Positions 53,951-63,145 of a DNA stretch of 64,000 nt are shown here, one piece after another. Within the stretch, counting starts at the first letter, position 1. Each line of letters begins with the position of its first letter. The position numbers and the translations under genes are program-made. Source of the DNA: RUG695 sp050943135 (GTDB taxonomy: Bacteria > Planctomycetota > Planctomycetia > Pirellulales > Thermoguttaceae); NCBI GenBank assembly GCA_050943135.1, contig JBMNOP010000001.1:1-64000 (forward strand), written 5' to 3'. The notes below the pieces were generated by a model. That model made no database searches. It had not been told where the DNA came from and saw only the letters and a list, made by a program, of their open reading frames with translations.

Positions 53951-54661
53951 ATGAAAGCGATTCTTTACTCGTTCGTCGCGGTTCTGATGACGGCGACTGC
54001 CGTTTATGCACAGTCCGGTGAGCGCAGTCTGTTCCTAATTCCGCCGGAATATGGGAACATGGAACTCGAGTCGATGTTCGGTGCCAATCTCGAAAACGGG
54101 GATTTTCAAGAGGGGGATTGGGTTGTCGATGCCGACGGTATCATCACCTCGCCCGGTTATGGCGAAATCTGGACGAAAGAAAAGTACGGCTCCTTCATCT
54201 GCACCTTTGAATTCGACGCTCAAACAGCCGCCAATGCGGGGTTCTTGGTTCATGCCGCCGACAAGAAGGACTGGATTCCCTGCACGATTGAAGTTCAGCT
54301 TCTCGGTGACGCCGGCCATAAACCGAGCTACCATACCTGTGCTGCGTTCTACGGCTATCAGGCTCCTGCCAGAAACGCGACCAAACCCGCGGGGAAGTGG
54401 AACAAGATGACGGTTGTGGCGCTCGGCACCCGTCTGATGGTCGAACTGAACGGTAGAATGGTGAACATGATCGACACATCCGAATGGACCGACAACGTCA
54501 AGAGTCCGCTCGGTACCGATATCGAAGAGAAATTTCGAGGCCGTTCCCTTGCCTCGCGGGAACCCTACGGCTATATCGGGTTCCAAGGGAAACACAGCAA
54601 CGCGACCATTCGCTACCGCAACATCAAGATTGCTCGACTTCCCGAGCCGGAATCGAAATAA
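53951..54661 (+). CDS. Secreted DUF1080 (3-keto-disaccharide hydrolase-like) protein
   Basis: 236 residues from ATG 53951, which has AGAAAGGA upstream and starts a clear signal peptide (MKAILYSFVAVLMTATAVYA, cut before QSGE). The mature domain is the concanavalin-like beta-jelly-roll of DUF1080: GDWVVDADGIITSPGYGEIW, GSFICTFEFDAQTAANAGFL, IEVQLLGDAGHK (Glu-Gln pair), APARNATKPAGKWNKMTVVA, and a final IGFQGKHSNATIRYRNIKI. These are hallmarks of the family, which is strongly expanded in Planctomycetota and includes glycoside-acting enzymes. It is probably periplasmic or secreted and acts on, or binds, carbohydrate. Single-gene unit. Confidence 0.92.
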   Translation: MKAILYSFVAVLMTATAVYAQSGERSLFLIPPEYGNMELESMFGANLENGDFQEGDWVVDADGIITSPGYGEIWTKEKYGSFICTFEFDAQTAANAGFLVHAADKKDWIPCTIEVQLLGDAGHKPSYHTCAAFYGYQAPARNATKPAGKWNKMTVVALGTRLMVELNGRMVNMIDTSEWTDNVKSPLGTDIEEKFRGRSLASREPYGYIGFQGKHSNATIRYRNIKIARLPEPESK

Positions 54662-54764
54662 CGCAGGTCAACCTCGCCCGTAAGGCAGGCAAAACGTCGT
54701 TTTTGGAAAGTTGTTCCCTCTGCGTATCGATTCAAGGCGTGGCCCGCCGGGCAATCGTTACCCC

Positions 54765-54792
54765 TTACAAATTTCCCGTGCGTGGGTATATT
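54765..54792 (+). promoter_or_regulatory. Promoter of the CAT tRNA
   Basis: TTACAA at 54765-54770 and TATATT at 54787-54792 with a 16-base spacer, ending 11 bases before the mature tRNA. Confidence 0.5.
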
Positions 54793-54803
54793 ATTTAGGA
54801 TGA

Positions 54804-54877
54804 GGGTCAGTAGCTCAGTCGGTTAGAGCGGGGGACTCATAATCCCTAGGTCGTGGGTTCAAGTCCTACCTGACCTA
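54804..54877 (+). tRNA. tRNA with CAT anticodon (Met elongator or lysidine-type Ile)
   Basis: 74 bases. Acceptor GGGTCAG pairs with CTGACCT (terminal G-U), D-arm GCTC/GAGC, anticodon loop CTCATAA between GGGGA and TCCCT, T-arm GTGGG TTCAAGT CCTAC. Discriminator A; CCA not encoded. The sequence around the loop resembles tRNA-Ile2 as much as tRNA-Met, so identity is left open. Confidence 0.93.
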
Positions 54878-55057
54878 TTAGGCGGGTTTTCCTCGATATC
54901 CCGTTTTTTTACGTATAAAACGTACTTTTCACGGGGTTCTGAATTGGGGCATGCCATTGAAAAATCATTAGAGCGGGGCCTTTTTATCCCACCGAGTGTC
55001 GAATTGTTAACGCCCAAAACAAGCCCCGTTTTTCTTTCGCCCGCCCAGCATTAGCGC
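54878..55057. other. Region between the tRNA and the IS5 fossil
   Basis: No gene. GCGGGGC at about 54973 and GCCCCGT at about 55023 are complementary but 43 bases apart, with T-runs after each; a weak terminator candidate. Confidence 0.3.
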
Positions 55058-55289
55058 CTGAAGAGCAAGCGAAAGATTGATCTGACCTGTCCTCGGCGTT
55101 CGAATCGCGAGGCCAAGGTTCAGGAAGGGCGTAAACTCCGACGCTATCGTCGCCGTTGGAAAATCGAGTGGACGAATGTTTGGTTTCAAAACTTTCGTCC
55201 GCGTTTTTGTTCGGTTCGATCATAAAATCGCGATGTACGCGGGATTTGTCTGTCTAACAAGTATTATGATTACACTCAGACGGTTATGA
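55058..55289 (+). pseudogene. C-terminal remnant of an IS5-type transposase
   Basis: From 55058 the frame reads LKSKRKIDLTCPRRSNREAK, VQEGRKLRRYRRRWKIEWTN, VWFQNFRPRF. This matches the C-terminal DDE region of IS5-like transposases ('P.R.nr..a..qdgRkLRRYrRRWkIERtfaWLqNfRRL'), where the Glu in WKIE is the third catalytic acid. After a frameshift near 55210 the next frame gives VRFDHKIAMYAGFVCLTSIM and ITLRRL, then a stop, the usual family end. The N-terminal two thirds are missing, so it cannot move. It ends 39 bases before the methyltransferase start, which may use sequence left by the element. Confidence 0.75.
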
Positions 55290-55328
55290 AACACTTCTGA
55301 TATTTCAGCTATGGTACAGGAGCCTCTG

Positions 55329-56342
55329 ATGACCACACCCTCCGAAAAAATCACCCAGTTGGCGGTTCAGTTTCAGACCTCGTCCTTAATTCAAGCAGCG
55401 GGGGAACTTGACCTGTTTACGGCGATGATTCAAAAGTCCGCTTCAACGGTGGAGAATTTGGCCCGCTCACTGAACTTGGACCGGCGCGGGCTGGCGGTTC
55501 TTTTGGACGGACTGGTCTTTTTGGGAATTCTCGATAAAGAAGCGGAACGGTATTCAGTCAAGGCTGAATATACGGAACTGCTCGATTCCCGTTCGTCGAA
55601 GACACTGGTTCCGATGTTGGCGCATTGGGGGACCTGTCAGCGGGCGTGGAGTCAACTGGCGCACGTGGTCCGAACGGGACATCCTGCACCGAAAGTAGCC
55701 GGAACGTTTGGTCCTTACGCCGACGATCAGGCCTTTATTCTCGGCATGAATTCGATTGCTGGTCCTTTGGCTGCGCAGATTGCCGCCGATTTGGCGGCAG
55801 TCGGAATAACTGGTTTTCGCCAAATGCTCGATCTCGGCGGTGCATCCGGGACCTATACGCTGGCCTTTCTCCGGGCCGGAATTGCCCAGGCCGGGGTGAT
55901 TTTTGACCGTCCCGTTGGCATTATGGCGGCTCAGGAACGCTTAGGCCGGCAGGAAAACGAGGTATTCCGTAATCGGGTCTCGCTCGTTTCGGGAGATTTC
56001 TATCGGGATTCCTACCCGCCGGAGTGCGATTTTCACTGGATTAGTGCCATTATCCACCAGCAGAACCTTGATGCTACTCGTGCGATGTTCGCCGAGTCGT
56101 ATCGAACATTGGATTCCGGCGGAACGATTGCCATTCGGGATATATTTGTCCAATCCGACCCCAGTCAGACGGTTTCAGCTGCGATGTTTGCGGTCAATAT
56201 GCTGGTCAATACCGAGGCTGGTCGGGTCTATACGGTATCCGAAACCGAACGGCTTCTTACGGAAGTCGGCTTTACGAACATTCGCTTTGCCCGTAAAGCC
56301 GACGACATGACCGCGGTTTTGGTGGCTGATAAAAAGGTATAG
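55329..56342 (+). CDS. SAM-dependent O-methyltransferase (family 2)
   Basis: 337 residues from ATG 55329, with AGGAG eight bases upstream (a second ATG 18 bases earlier is less favoured). The N-terminal 100 residues form a winged-helix dimerisation domain (LIQAAGELDLFTAMIQK, LARSLNLDRRGLAVLLDGLV, FLGILDKEAERYSV), as in plant-like O-methyltransferases. The catalytic domain has the SAM-binding loop MLDLGGASGTYTLAFL, an acidic motif-II region (ISLVSGDFYRDSYPPECDFH), and IRDIFVQSDP. Family members methylate phenols, quinones or small natural products; the substrate is unknown. The usual catalytic His region reads HWISAIIHQQNLDATR. Isolated gene. Confidence 0.85.
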   Translation: MTTPSEKITQLAVQFQTSSLIQAAGELDLFTAMIQKSASTVENLARSLNLDRRGLAVLLDGLVFLGILDKEAERYSVKAEYTELLDSRSSKTLVPMLAHWGTCQRAWSQLAHVVRTGHPAPKVAGTFGPYADDQAFILGMNSIAGPLAAQIAADLAAVGITGFRQMLDLGGASGTYTLAFLRAGIAQAGVIFDRPVGIMAAQERLGRQENEVFRNRVSLVSGDFYRDSYPPECDFHWISAIIHQQNLDATRAMFAESYRTLDSGGTIAIRDIFVQSDPSQTVSAAMFAVNMLVNTEAGRVYTVSETERLLTEVGFTNIRFARKADDMTAVLVADKKV

Positions 56343-56758
56343 CGCGTTTTTTGATTGCATTGATCTGGTAGGTGATGCAGTCATTATTATGCTTCCGCTG
56401 AACCCCGTCAGGATCTTGTGAACGGCCTCTCGTCATTATACGGCACCAAAATCCATTTTAAATAGGGAAAGTCCGGTTTTTGTGAATTACCTTGTTCACC
56501 GATCACCCTGTTTTGTTTTGGGAGCGGGTTTTCGTAGAATGATCGGTTTCCCTTGGCGCCTTGTTTTGCCCCTATCGGGTACCGAACGGCATGGACAATT
56601 GACATCTTCTTGAAGTGTGATACGTTTAGTAGCGGCGAAAACGGTTTTTGTTTCCGAGGCCCTGTTCCGGGGATCTCTATGTAAACGGTTTCGTCTTTCT
56701 TTCTTCCGTGCCCGGGTCTCGGGTTCACCATATTAACCCTTTATCCCCTGACGGTCAG
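56343..56758. other. Intergenic region upstream of the formate/nitrite channel gene
   Basis: No gene. A TTGACA at 56599-56604 with TACGTT at 56621-56626 (16-base spacer) is a weak promoter candidate, about 130 bases before the start codon. Confidence 0.35.
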
Positions 56759-57508
56759 ATGAATTACGATGAGATCGCCTTAAAGAAGGCCGGTTTTCCG
56801 CTTGTTAAACTCTTCGCGGCCGCCTTCTTTGCCGGGCTCTTTATTGCGTTCGGTGCACTCTGCAGTCAAATTGCCGGGGTTGATACCGGTTTGAAAATTG
56901 CCTCGGCAGCCGTCTTTCCGATCGGGTTGATCATGGTCGTCCTCGTCGGCGCAGAGCTCTTTACCGGAAACAACCTGATGACTTATGCGGTCTTTAATCG
57001 AAGGTTGAGCTATTCCGCCCTACTGAAAAACTGGCTGATCGTTTATGTCGGTAACCTGTTCGGAAGCCTGTTTCTTGCGCAATGTGTGGTCTTGGGGCAA
57101 ACCGATAAGATGTTCGACGCGCGTCTTACGGCGGCGATGATCGCAACCGCCGAAGCGAAAGTGGGGCTTCCCCCTGCCGACATGCTGATGCGGGGTATCT
57201 TTTGCAATATACTGGTCTGCATCGCGGTATGGTGCGCTATCAAAGCGAAGAGCGTGCCGGGGAAAATCCTCTCGGTTTTCTTTCCGACGTTCGCCTTCGT
57301 CTATTGCGGCTTTGAACACTCGATCGCGAACATGTATTTCATTCCGGTCGGAATGATGGCGCAGTTCGCGTCGGGATCTGGTTCCGAGATTCCCCTCGCG
57401 GGGCTTCTACTCAATTTGTTCTTCGTTTCGATAGGGAATATCATCGGCGGGGCACTGATTACGGCCGGGGGGCTCTGGATTATGGATCGCACCGTGTCGG
57501 GAAAGTAA
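56759..57508 (+). CDS. Formate/nitrite transporter (FNT) family channel
   Basis: 249 residues from ATG 56759 (MNYDEIALKKAGFPLVKLF); the frame is open upstream to 56648 without a ribosome site. Six transmembrane helices are predicted. FNT hallmarks are present: GAELFTGNNLMTY in helix 2b, GNLFGSLFLA in helix 3, MRGIFCNILVCIAVW in the central helix, and FVYCGFEHSIANMYFIPVG with the conserved EHxxANM motif containing the central His. It would move formate, nitrite or a similar small anion across the inner membrane as a pentamer. No adjacent formate- or nitrite-metabolising gene indicates which. Confidence 0.9.
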   Translation: MNYDEIALKKAGFPLVKLFAAAFFAGLFIAFGALCSQIAGVDTGLKIASAAVFPIGLIMVVLVGAELFTGNNLMTYAVFNRRLSYSALLKNWLIVYVGNLFGSLFLAQCVVLGQTDKMFDARLTAAMIATAEAKVGLPPADMLMRGIFCNILVCIAVWCAIKAKSVPGKILSVFFPTFAFVYCGFEHSIANMYFIPVGMMAQFASGSGSEIPLAGLLLNLFFVSIGNIIGGALITAGGLWIMDRTVSGK

Positions 57509-58395
57509 AACGGAATTCGGCGGGTCCCGCGCGTTTTTGACGGAAATATAGATTTGGGAATGGGCGTTTTATGAATAACCGTCATTCGATTGTTACCGCG
57601 GGAGGGATCAGAGAGTTTGTTCTTGGCATGGCGAACAAGATCAATCGGTTTTACGCCTCGCGCGAAAACGGTTCCCCATCTCGGTATTGAGGGGTTCTTA
57701 ATGGCGTGTTCGTCTTTTTGGCTGATCTGGTTCGAACCTTTTCGTCTCCCGCGGGAATCGACTTTGTCAGGGCAGCCGGTTACGGAATCGAATCGGTTTC
57801 GGGCAGAAAGATGGAAGTTCTCCGTAAGACAGGTTTTCCTTTTTCGGACGCGAAATTCTTCCGGTCGACGAACCGGTCAATACCGGCCGAACCCCTCATG
57901 TGTTGCCCACCGCCACAAAGAGCTCGGAATCCACTCGATCGCCTCGGTGTTTCTTCATTGACAATTTCGAGTGGCGTGAAGTCGACCATAAACCCGATTT
58001 TATCGGCAGACCGGTAGGGAACGTCTTTTTGACCGGTTGTGGGATCAACTGCGGCAGGCTTTTTCATCAGTCTCCGGTGGTTTTCGATGCCGAGCCGACG
58101 AAATAACTTCGTCCGGTCGGTCACGTGTCGGTTCGTGTTTTTTTGCAGGATGTCGGATATCACTTGAGAGGAACACCCCGAAACCGGATTTTTTCGTCTC
58201 GAACGCTTTTCGATCCACAATATCTGTATACATTCAAATTTTTCTGCGAGCAAAGCAGAGTCTCTTCTTTTCCTTTTTTGAACCATGTTATAATGGTCGT
58301 ATGATCGATTCCGGATGAGGAATTGGTTTCCGCACATTACGACTGTTCGGTGGTAAGGATTTATTCTTGATGGTTTTTGACGAAAGGGATTCTTG
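57509..58395. other. Region without a recognisable gene upstream of sbcD
   Basis: 887 bases. Open frames exist in both directions (for example plus 57706-58017, minus 57780-58559) but none has a good start, known motif or convincing composition. They could be remains of a decayed gene. The extended -10 element at 58287-58294 lies near its end. Confidence 0.4.
58287..58294 (+). promoter_or_regulatory. Extended -10 promoter for sbcDC
   Basis: TGTTATAAT-type extended -10 (TATAAT at 58289-58294) about 100 bases before the sbcD start; no good -35. Confidence 0.4.
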
Positions 58396-59688
58396 ATGAA
58401 ATTGCTCCATACCTCCGACTGGCATCTCGGCCATCTTCTCAACGGGACTTTTAAACGAAACAAAGAGTTTGCTTCGCTGTTTGATTGGCTACTCGATCTG
58501 GTCGAGTCGGAGGGGGTCGATCTCTTTCTCATCGCGGGGGATGTCTTCGACTCGCCCAATCCGCCAATCGACGCTGTAACACAATATTACGATTTTATTT
58601 CGAAACTTTCCGAAACAGATTGCCGTCACCTGGTGGTGGTCGGCGGGAACCACGATTCCGGTGCCCGGCTTGATGCACCCGGCGGGGTCTTGGAGCTGAT
58701 CGACGGTCTGAATGTCCATGTTGTCGGCAGCATCAATCCCGAAGATCCCCTGCGGGAGGTGCTTGTTCTTCGTGACGTGCGGAATAACCCGGAAGCCGTT
58801 GTTTGCGCGATCCCGTATATTCCCGATCGATTCCTTCGAACCGCGGAATTCGGCGAGTCGTGGAAAGATAGAACCGCCAAGATGCTTGACGGACTGAAAG
58901 AGCATTACCATACGGTGTGTGCAGCAGCCGAACAGGAACGTGACCGGATCAAAGTCGAGACAGGCAAAGAGGTGCCGCTCATCGTGACCGGTCATCTTTT
59001 TACCAAGGGAAGCGAAACCAAGTGTACCGGAGACGACGGTGTCCGAAATCTGACGCTCGGCGGACTTTATGGTGCGGGTCTGGATATTTTTCCCCCTTCG
59101 GCAAGTTACGTCGCCTTGGGGCATATCCATTCCCCTCATGCCGTTGGCAATCGGAAGCACATCCGATACAGCGGGTCAATTTTGCCGATCGGCTTTGACG
59201 AGACGGTCTATCCGAAAAAACTTTGCCTGGTCGATTTCGACGGTGCCGCGGCTCAGGTCAAGGAAGTGGAAGTTCCCGGTTTCCGTCCGATGAAACGGGT
59301 TCTAAGCGATGATGTCGAAGAGGTTTATCGGCAGATCGACGCGATGAATCAAGAGATCGGCGAAGAGGATGGCTACTTTAAGGTAAGCTATACAGGCGAG
59401 TATGTTCACGGCCTGTATGACGAAATCGTCCGGCGTACCGAAGGGACTCGACTACATTGTTGCGGCGTTCAGCAGAAAAATTTTCGCCCCGCGTCGGGGA
59501 TGAACGCGACTCACGAAGGAGAATCGGTCAAAGATCTCAGCGAGTATGATGTGTTTGACCGTCTGTTGGCATCGAAAAAGATTCCCGAAGAGGAAAGGGG
59601 CATGCTTGTCCGGCTTTTCACCGAAGCGGTTAACAGTGTTAAGGAAAAAGATGACGGCATAGAATCAGGGAAGGAGCCGACACGATGA
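58396..59688 (+). CDS. sbcD: Exonuclease subunit SbcD
   Basis: 430 residues from ATG 58396 (GAAAGGGA upstream). Mre11/SbcD-type metallophosphoesterase: LLHTSDWHLGHLLNG (motif 1, Asp/His), DLFLIAGDVFDSPNPP (motif 2), VVGGNHDSGARL (motif 3), LIVTGHLFTKGSE (motif 4), and VALGHIHSPHAV (motif 5). With SbcC it forms the SbcCD nuclease that opens hairpins and processes DNA ends, using two Mn ions. The stop overlaps the sbcC start by four bases (ATGA), so the two are translationally coupled. Confidence 0.96.
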   Translation: MKLLHTSDWHLGHLLNGTFKRNKEFASLFDWLLDLVESEGVDLFLIAGDVFDSPNPPIDAVTQYYDFISKLSETDCRHLVVVGGNHDSGARLDAPGGVLELIDGLNVHVVGSINPEDPLREVLVLRDVRNNPEAVVCAIPYIPDRFLRTAEFGESWKDRTAKMLDGLKEHYHTVCAAAEQERDRIKVETGKEVPLIVTGHLFTKGSETKCTGDDGVRNLTLGGLYGAGLDIFPPSASYVALGHIHSPHAVGNRKHIRYSGSILPIGFDETVYPKKLCLVDFDGAAAQVKEVEVPGFRPMKRVLSDDVEEVYRQIDAMNQEIGEEDGYFKVSYTGEYVHGLYDEIVRRTEGTRLHCCGVQQKNFRPASGMNATHEGESVKDLSEYDVFDRLLASKKIPEEERGMLVRLFTEAVNSVKEKDDGIESGKEPTR

Positions 59689-62600
59689 AATTATTAAAGC
59701 TTAAGATCCGCAATATCAATTCGATCTACGGCACGTGGACCATCGATTTTGAAAGGCCGGAGTATGCCGAGAACGGCATATTTCTGTTGACCGGCCCGAC
59801 TGGTTCGGGAAAGTCAACGATCCTCGATGCCATCTGCCTTGCATTGTTCGGGAGGACACCCCGTGTCCCAATAATCAGTGGTAACAGAAACGACGTCCTT
59901 TCACGTCGTCGGAAGGACTGCGGCGCGGAACTTCTCTTCGAGACGGGGGGGAAACGTTACACTGTTTCCTGGTCGCAGAAAGTGAATCGAAACAACAACC
60001 TGAATCAAGCCCGACACGAAATCTCCGACGAAAACGGAAACATTTTGGAAAACCAGATCAAAGGGACAAGAACGTATGTTGAAAAGCTGATCGGTCTGAG
60101 TTTCGATCAGTTTCAGCGAACCGTGATGCTTCCCCAGGGGGAATTCGACAATTTCCTGAGTTCCAATTCCAAGGATAAAAGCGACCTATTTACCAAAATG
60201 ACCGGCTCGGAGATCTACAACGATATCTCGACGGAAGTTCGGAAACGATGGGAGGAACTGAATAAAAGACGGCAGGCTTCCGACGAGGCGCTCGGTGAGA
60301 TCTCGGTGATGACCGACCAAGAGCTGGCCGAGCTTAAGATTCTTATAGAAACACTCCAATCCAAAAAAAAACAGATCGGTAAAACTCGAGAGACGGTTAA
60401 CGAAAACCTGCGGTGGCGGAGAGATATTGCGGCCCTTGAAGAAAAAGAGGTGCGGTGCGCAAAGAATCTGACCGAACATCAACAAAGGCTCGAGGCATTT
60501 GCGTCCGACGCTAAGCGTCTTGCTGCCGCCGACCGCGCAGCATACCTCGAAGGAGCCTATGCAAACCTGATCAGCCAAGAACATGCGCTGACCGAAACAC
60601 AAAACGAACTGAAACGCGTTACCGAGGAGCTTCCCGGAAAAGAGGAAATGCTGAAACGGTCACAGGCCGCGCTGAACGAGGCCGAAGAGACAGTACAAAA
60701 CCGTGAAAGCGAATATGAGAACGAGATACCGAAAATCCAAAAAGCACGTAAAATCGACATCGAATTGTCGGAACTCCTGAAGAATCTCGACACCGCCCTG
60801 TCCGAGCTTGAAAAAAGAGAAAAAAGTCTCGATTCATTGAACAGAGGCGTTGCCGAAAAAGAAGCGGCCCTTCAACAAAAATCGACAGAACTCCGACGGC
60901 ACGAGGCCTATTCCAGCGAACATTCCGTCGACGGGAGTTTGCTCGGCGATTATGGTTCGATCGAAGAGGCATTTCGAGAACTCGGCGAATCGGAACAAGA
61001 AGAGCGGAGCAACGAGGAACAGATCGTTCAGGCAAAGAAAGCTCTTTCCGGTGCGCGGGAAAGTGCCGACAAAGCACAAAAAAATTTCGACCGGCAGAAA
61101 GAAGAACTTTCCGAGTTTCAGACCCGGCTGGATGATTTTCGGAAAGAGTCTGAAACGATTCTGGCCGGAAAAAAGCTCTCAGAGTTAGAGCAGGAGCGCG
61201 ACATGCTTTCGGAAGAAGTTGCCGCAGGCAAGGCGATTGTCGATTTCGAAGAACAACGTAAAGCTTTGGAAGACGGAAAGCCTTGCCCCTTGTGCGGTTC
61301 GGTTCATCACCCCTTTGTGAAAGGGAACATTCCCTCTGTCGGTGAGCCGCAACGGAGGCTGAACGCCGTAAAACATCGGATTGATCGGGTGCGCGGTGTC
61401 AACGCAAAAATTGAAGAGAATCGCGAGCGCGAAAACACGGAACGTGAAAAGCTTTCTGCCTGTCAGCAGGAAATCGCAACGACCGACCGAGATATCGCCA
61501 CCCGAAAAGCGACTCTCGATACACTCAAACAGCAAAAGAATAGAATTGCCGAGCGGATCCGCAGCAAGAGAACTTCTGTATTGCAGAAAACAGCTCCTTA
61601 CTGGGGGGGTGAAATGGTCGAAACCGAAAAACTGCTTGCCATATTGAAAAAGCGCAAAGAGGATTGGCTCGAGAATGAACGGAGACGTGCGGCACTCGGG
61701 TCGGAAACCGAACAAGCACGTGGCGATCTGAAGATGGTCGTGGCGCAGCAACAAGCGGCCGAGACCGAACGGGAAAAAGCAAAAGCGGCCGTGAAATCGG
61801 CTGAAGGAAAGGTGACGGCGAAACGGAAGGAACGTTCCGATTTTTACGGAGAAAAAAATCCGGAAGAGGAAGAAAAAAGACTGAATGAAAATCGTCGTCT
61901 TGCCCGCGAAGACAGGGAAAAGGCTCGTGTTGTCAAGACCAATGCCGAAAACGATCGGGATCGGTGTGCAAGGAAGAAAGAGGAACTTGTCCATAAACAG
62001 AAGGTCAATCAAAAGGTTTTGGAAGAACAAGCCGAATCATTTAGCGAAAAACTGAAAGGGAAAGGTTTCGAAACCCGCGACGATTTTGAAAACGCGCGGC
62101 TCGCCGAGACAGAGCGGGAAAAACTCCGTGCCGAACAAGCAGAACTTGAGGCGGAATCCCAAAGGCTCAAAACCGAAAAAGATGTTAATCGGAAGGCTCT
62201 TGAAGAGAAACAGGCCGAAAAGAGAACCGAAAAATCCGCCGACGAACTTCTCAAGGACCTGAGCGCGGTCGAAGAGGAAATGAAGAAGAACGAGGATCGG
62301 ATAATCGAGGAGTTCGGTCGTGCCACGGCCGACAAGACGAGCCGCAAGAAGCGCGCCGAACTGCTACAGAAAAGAGAAGCCGCCAACGAGGAGTATCGGC
62401 AATGGGATAAGCTATGGACGGTATTGGGGCGCAAAACGGGGGCTCTTTCCGATTTTGTGCATACATTGACCTTTGACCGGGTGATCAACTTTGCCAATCG
62501 GCGACTCAAAAATATGGCGCCGCGTTACGAGCTGCTACGACGTGTCGATTCCGAGTCGAAGCTCGGTGGCAGAAAATCGAAACAAAACAACACGATACCG

Positions 62601-63050
62601 AAAGACGATGTCACGACATTGAACGAATCGACAACGGAACCGAAACTCGACTTGGACGTTATCGACCACGAACAGGGAGGGGAAGTGCGCGTGGTCGAGA
62701 ATCTCTCGGGCGGGGAACGCTTTTTGGTCAGTCTTGCGCTGGCACTGGGAATTTCGGACCTTGCCGCGAGAAATGTACGGATCGATTCGCTTTTCTTGGA
62801 CGAGGGGTTCGGCACGCTTGACGAAAACTCGCTTGACAATGCGATCAGCGCACTTGAACAACTCCAACAGGGCGGGAAGATGATCGGCATTGTCACCCAT
62901 GTAGAAAAGTTGAGTGGGGAAGAGAGCAGGATTCAAACCCAAATTCAGGTTGAGCCGGTCGGCGGCGGTCGGAGTACGCTCAGCGGCCCCGGCATCACAC
63001 GGGGGAGAGAACCGGAAGACACTTCCAATCCGAGCGGACGGAAGAAGTGA
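59685..63050 (+). CDS. sbcC: Exonuclease subunit SbcC (ATPase)
   Basis: 1,121 residues, Rad50/SMC-like. Walker A is GPTGSGKSTILDA near residue 38; two long coiled-coil arms run from about 180-520 and 560-930; the zinc hook CPLCGSVHHP (Cys534-Cys537) lies between them. The C-terminal ATPase lobe contains the ABC signature NLSGGERFLVSLALALGISD and Walker B DSLFLDEGFGTLDENSLDNA. It couples ATP binding to the SbcD nuclease. AAGGAG stands eight bases upstream of the start. The C-terminal tail after VEKLSGEESRIQ is slightly extended, Gly/Arg/Ser-rich. Confidence 0.96.
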   Translation: MKLLKLKIRNINSIYGTWTIDFERPEYAENGIFLLTGPTGSGKSTILDAICLALFGRTPRVPIISGNRNDVLSRRRKDCGAELLFETGGKRYTVSWSQKVNRNNNLNQARHEISDENGNILENQIKGTRTYVEKLIGLSFDQFQRTVMLPQGEFDNFLSSNSKDKSDLFTKMTGSEIYNDISTEVRKRWEELNKRRQASDEALGEISVMTDQELAELKILIETLQSKKKQIGKTRETVNENLRWRRDIAALEEKEVRCAKNLTEHQQRLEAFASDAKRLAAADRAAYLEGAYANLISQEHALTETQNELKRVTEELPGKEEMLKRSQAALNEAEETVQNRESEYENEIPKIQKARKIDIELSELLKNLDTALSELEKREKSLDSLNRGVAEKEAALQQKSTELRRHEAYSSEHSVDGSLLGDYGSIEEAFRELGESEQEERSNEEQIVQAKKALSGARESADKAQKNFDRQKEELSEFQTRLDDFRKESETILAGKKLSELEQERDMLSEEVAAGKAIVDFEEQRKALEDGKPCPLCGSVHHPFVKGNIPSVGEPQRRLNAVKHRIDRVRGVNAKIEENRERENTEREKLSACQQEIATTDRDIATRKATLDTLKQQKNRIAERIRSKRTSVLQKTAPYWGGEMVETEKLLAILKKRKEDWLENERRRAALGSETEQARGDLKMVVAQQQAAETEREKAKAAVKSAEGKVTAKRKERSDFYGEKNPEEEEKRLNENRRLAREDREKARVVKTNAENDRDRCARKKEELVHKQKVNQKVLEEQAESFSEKLKGKGFETRDDFENARLAETEREKLRAEQAELEAESQRLKTEKDVNRKALEEKQAEKRTEKSADELLKDLSAVEEEMKKNEDRIIEEFGRATADKTSRKKRAELLQKREAANEEYRQWDKLWTVLGRKTGALSDFVHTLTFDRVINFANRRLKNMAPRYELLRRVDSESKLGGRKSKQNNTIPKDDVTTLNESTTEPKLDLDVIDHEQGGEVRVVENLSGGERFLVSLALALGISDLAARNVRIDSLFLDEGFGTLDENSLDNAISALEQLQQGGKMIGIVTHVEKLSGEESRIQTQIQVEPVGGGRSTLSGPGITRGREPEDTSNPSGRKK

Positions 63051-63145
63051 CCTTGTCTTGCGTTCACGGTGCGACGAGTCCTGTCGCAACGTCTTCTTTC
63101 TGTTCCCGTGTCGATGGCGTACCCCGGGAGATCCCGTCGGTCGCG

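Noticed and set aside
57780..58559. Minus-strand frame of 259 codons overlapping the start of sbcD
   Set aside because: It overlaps the well-supported sbcD start, and has an Arg/Ser/Pro-rich composition typical of a shadow frame.
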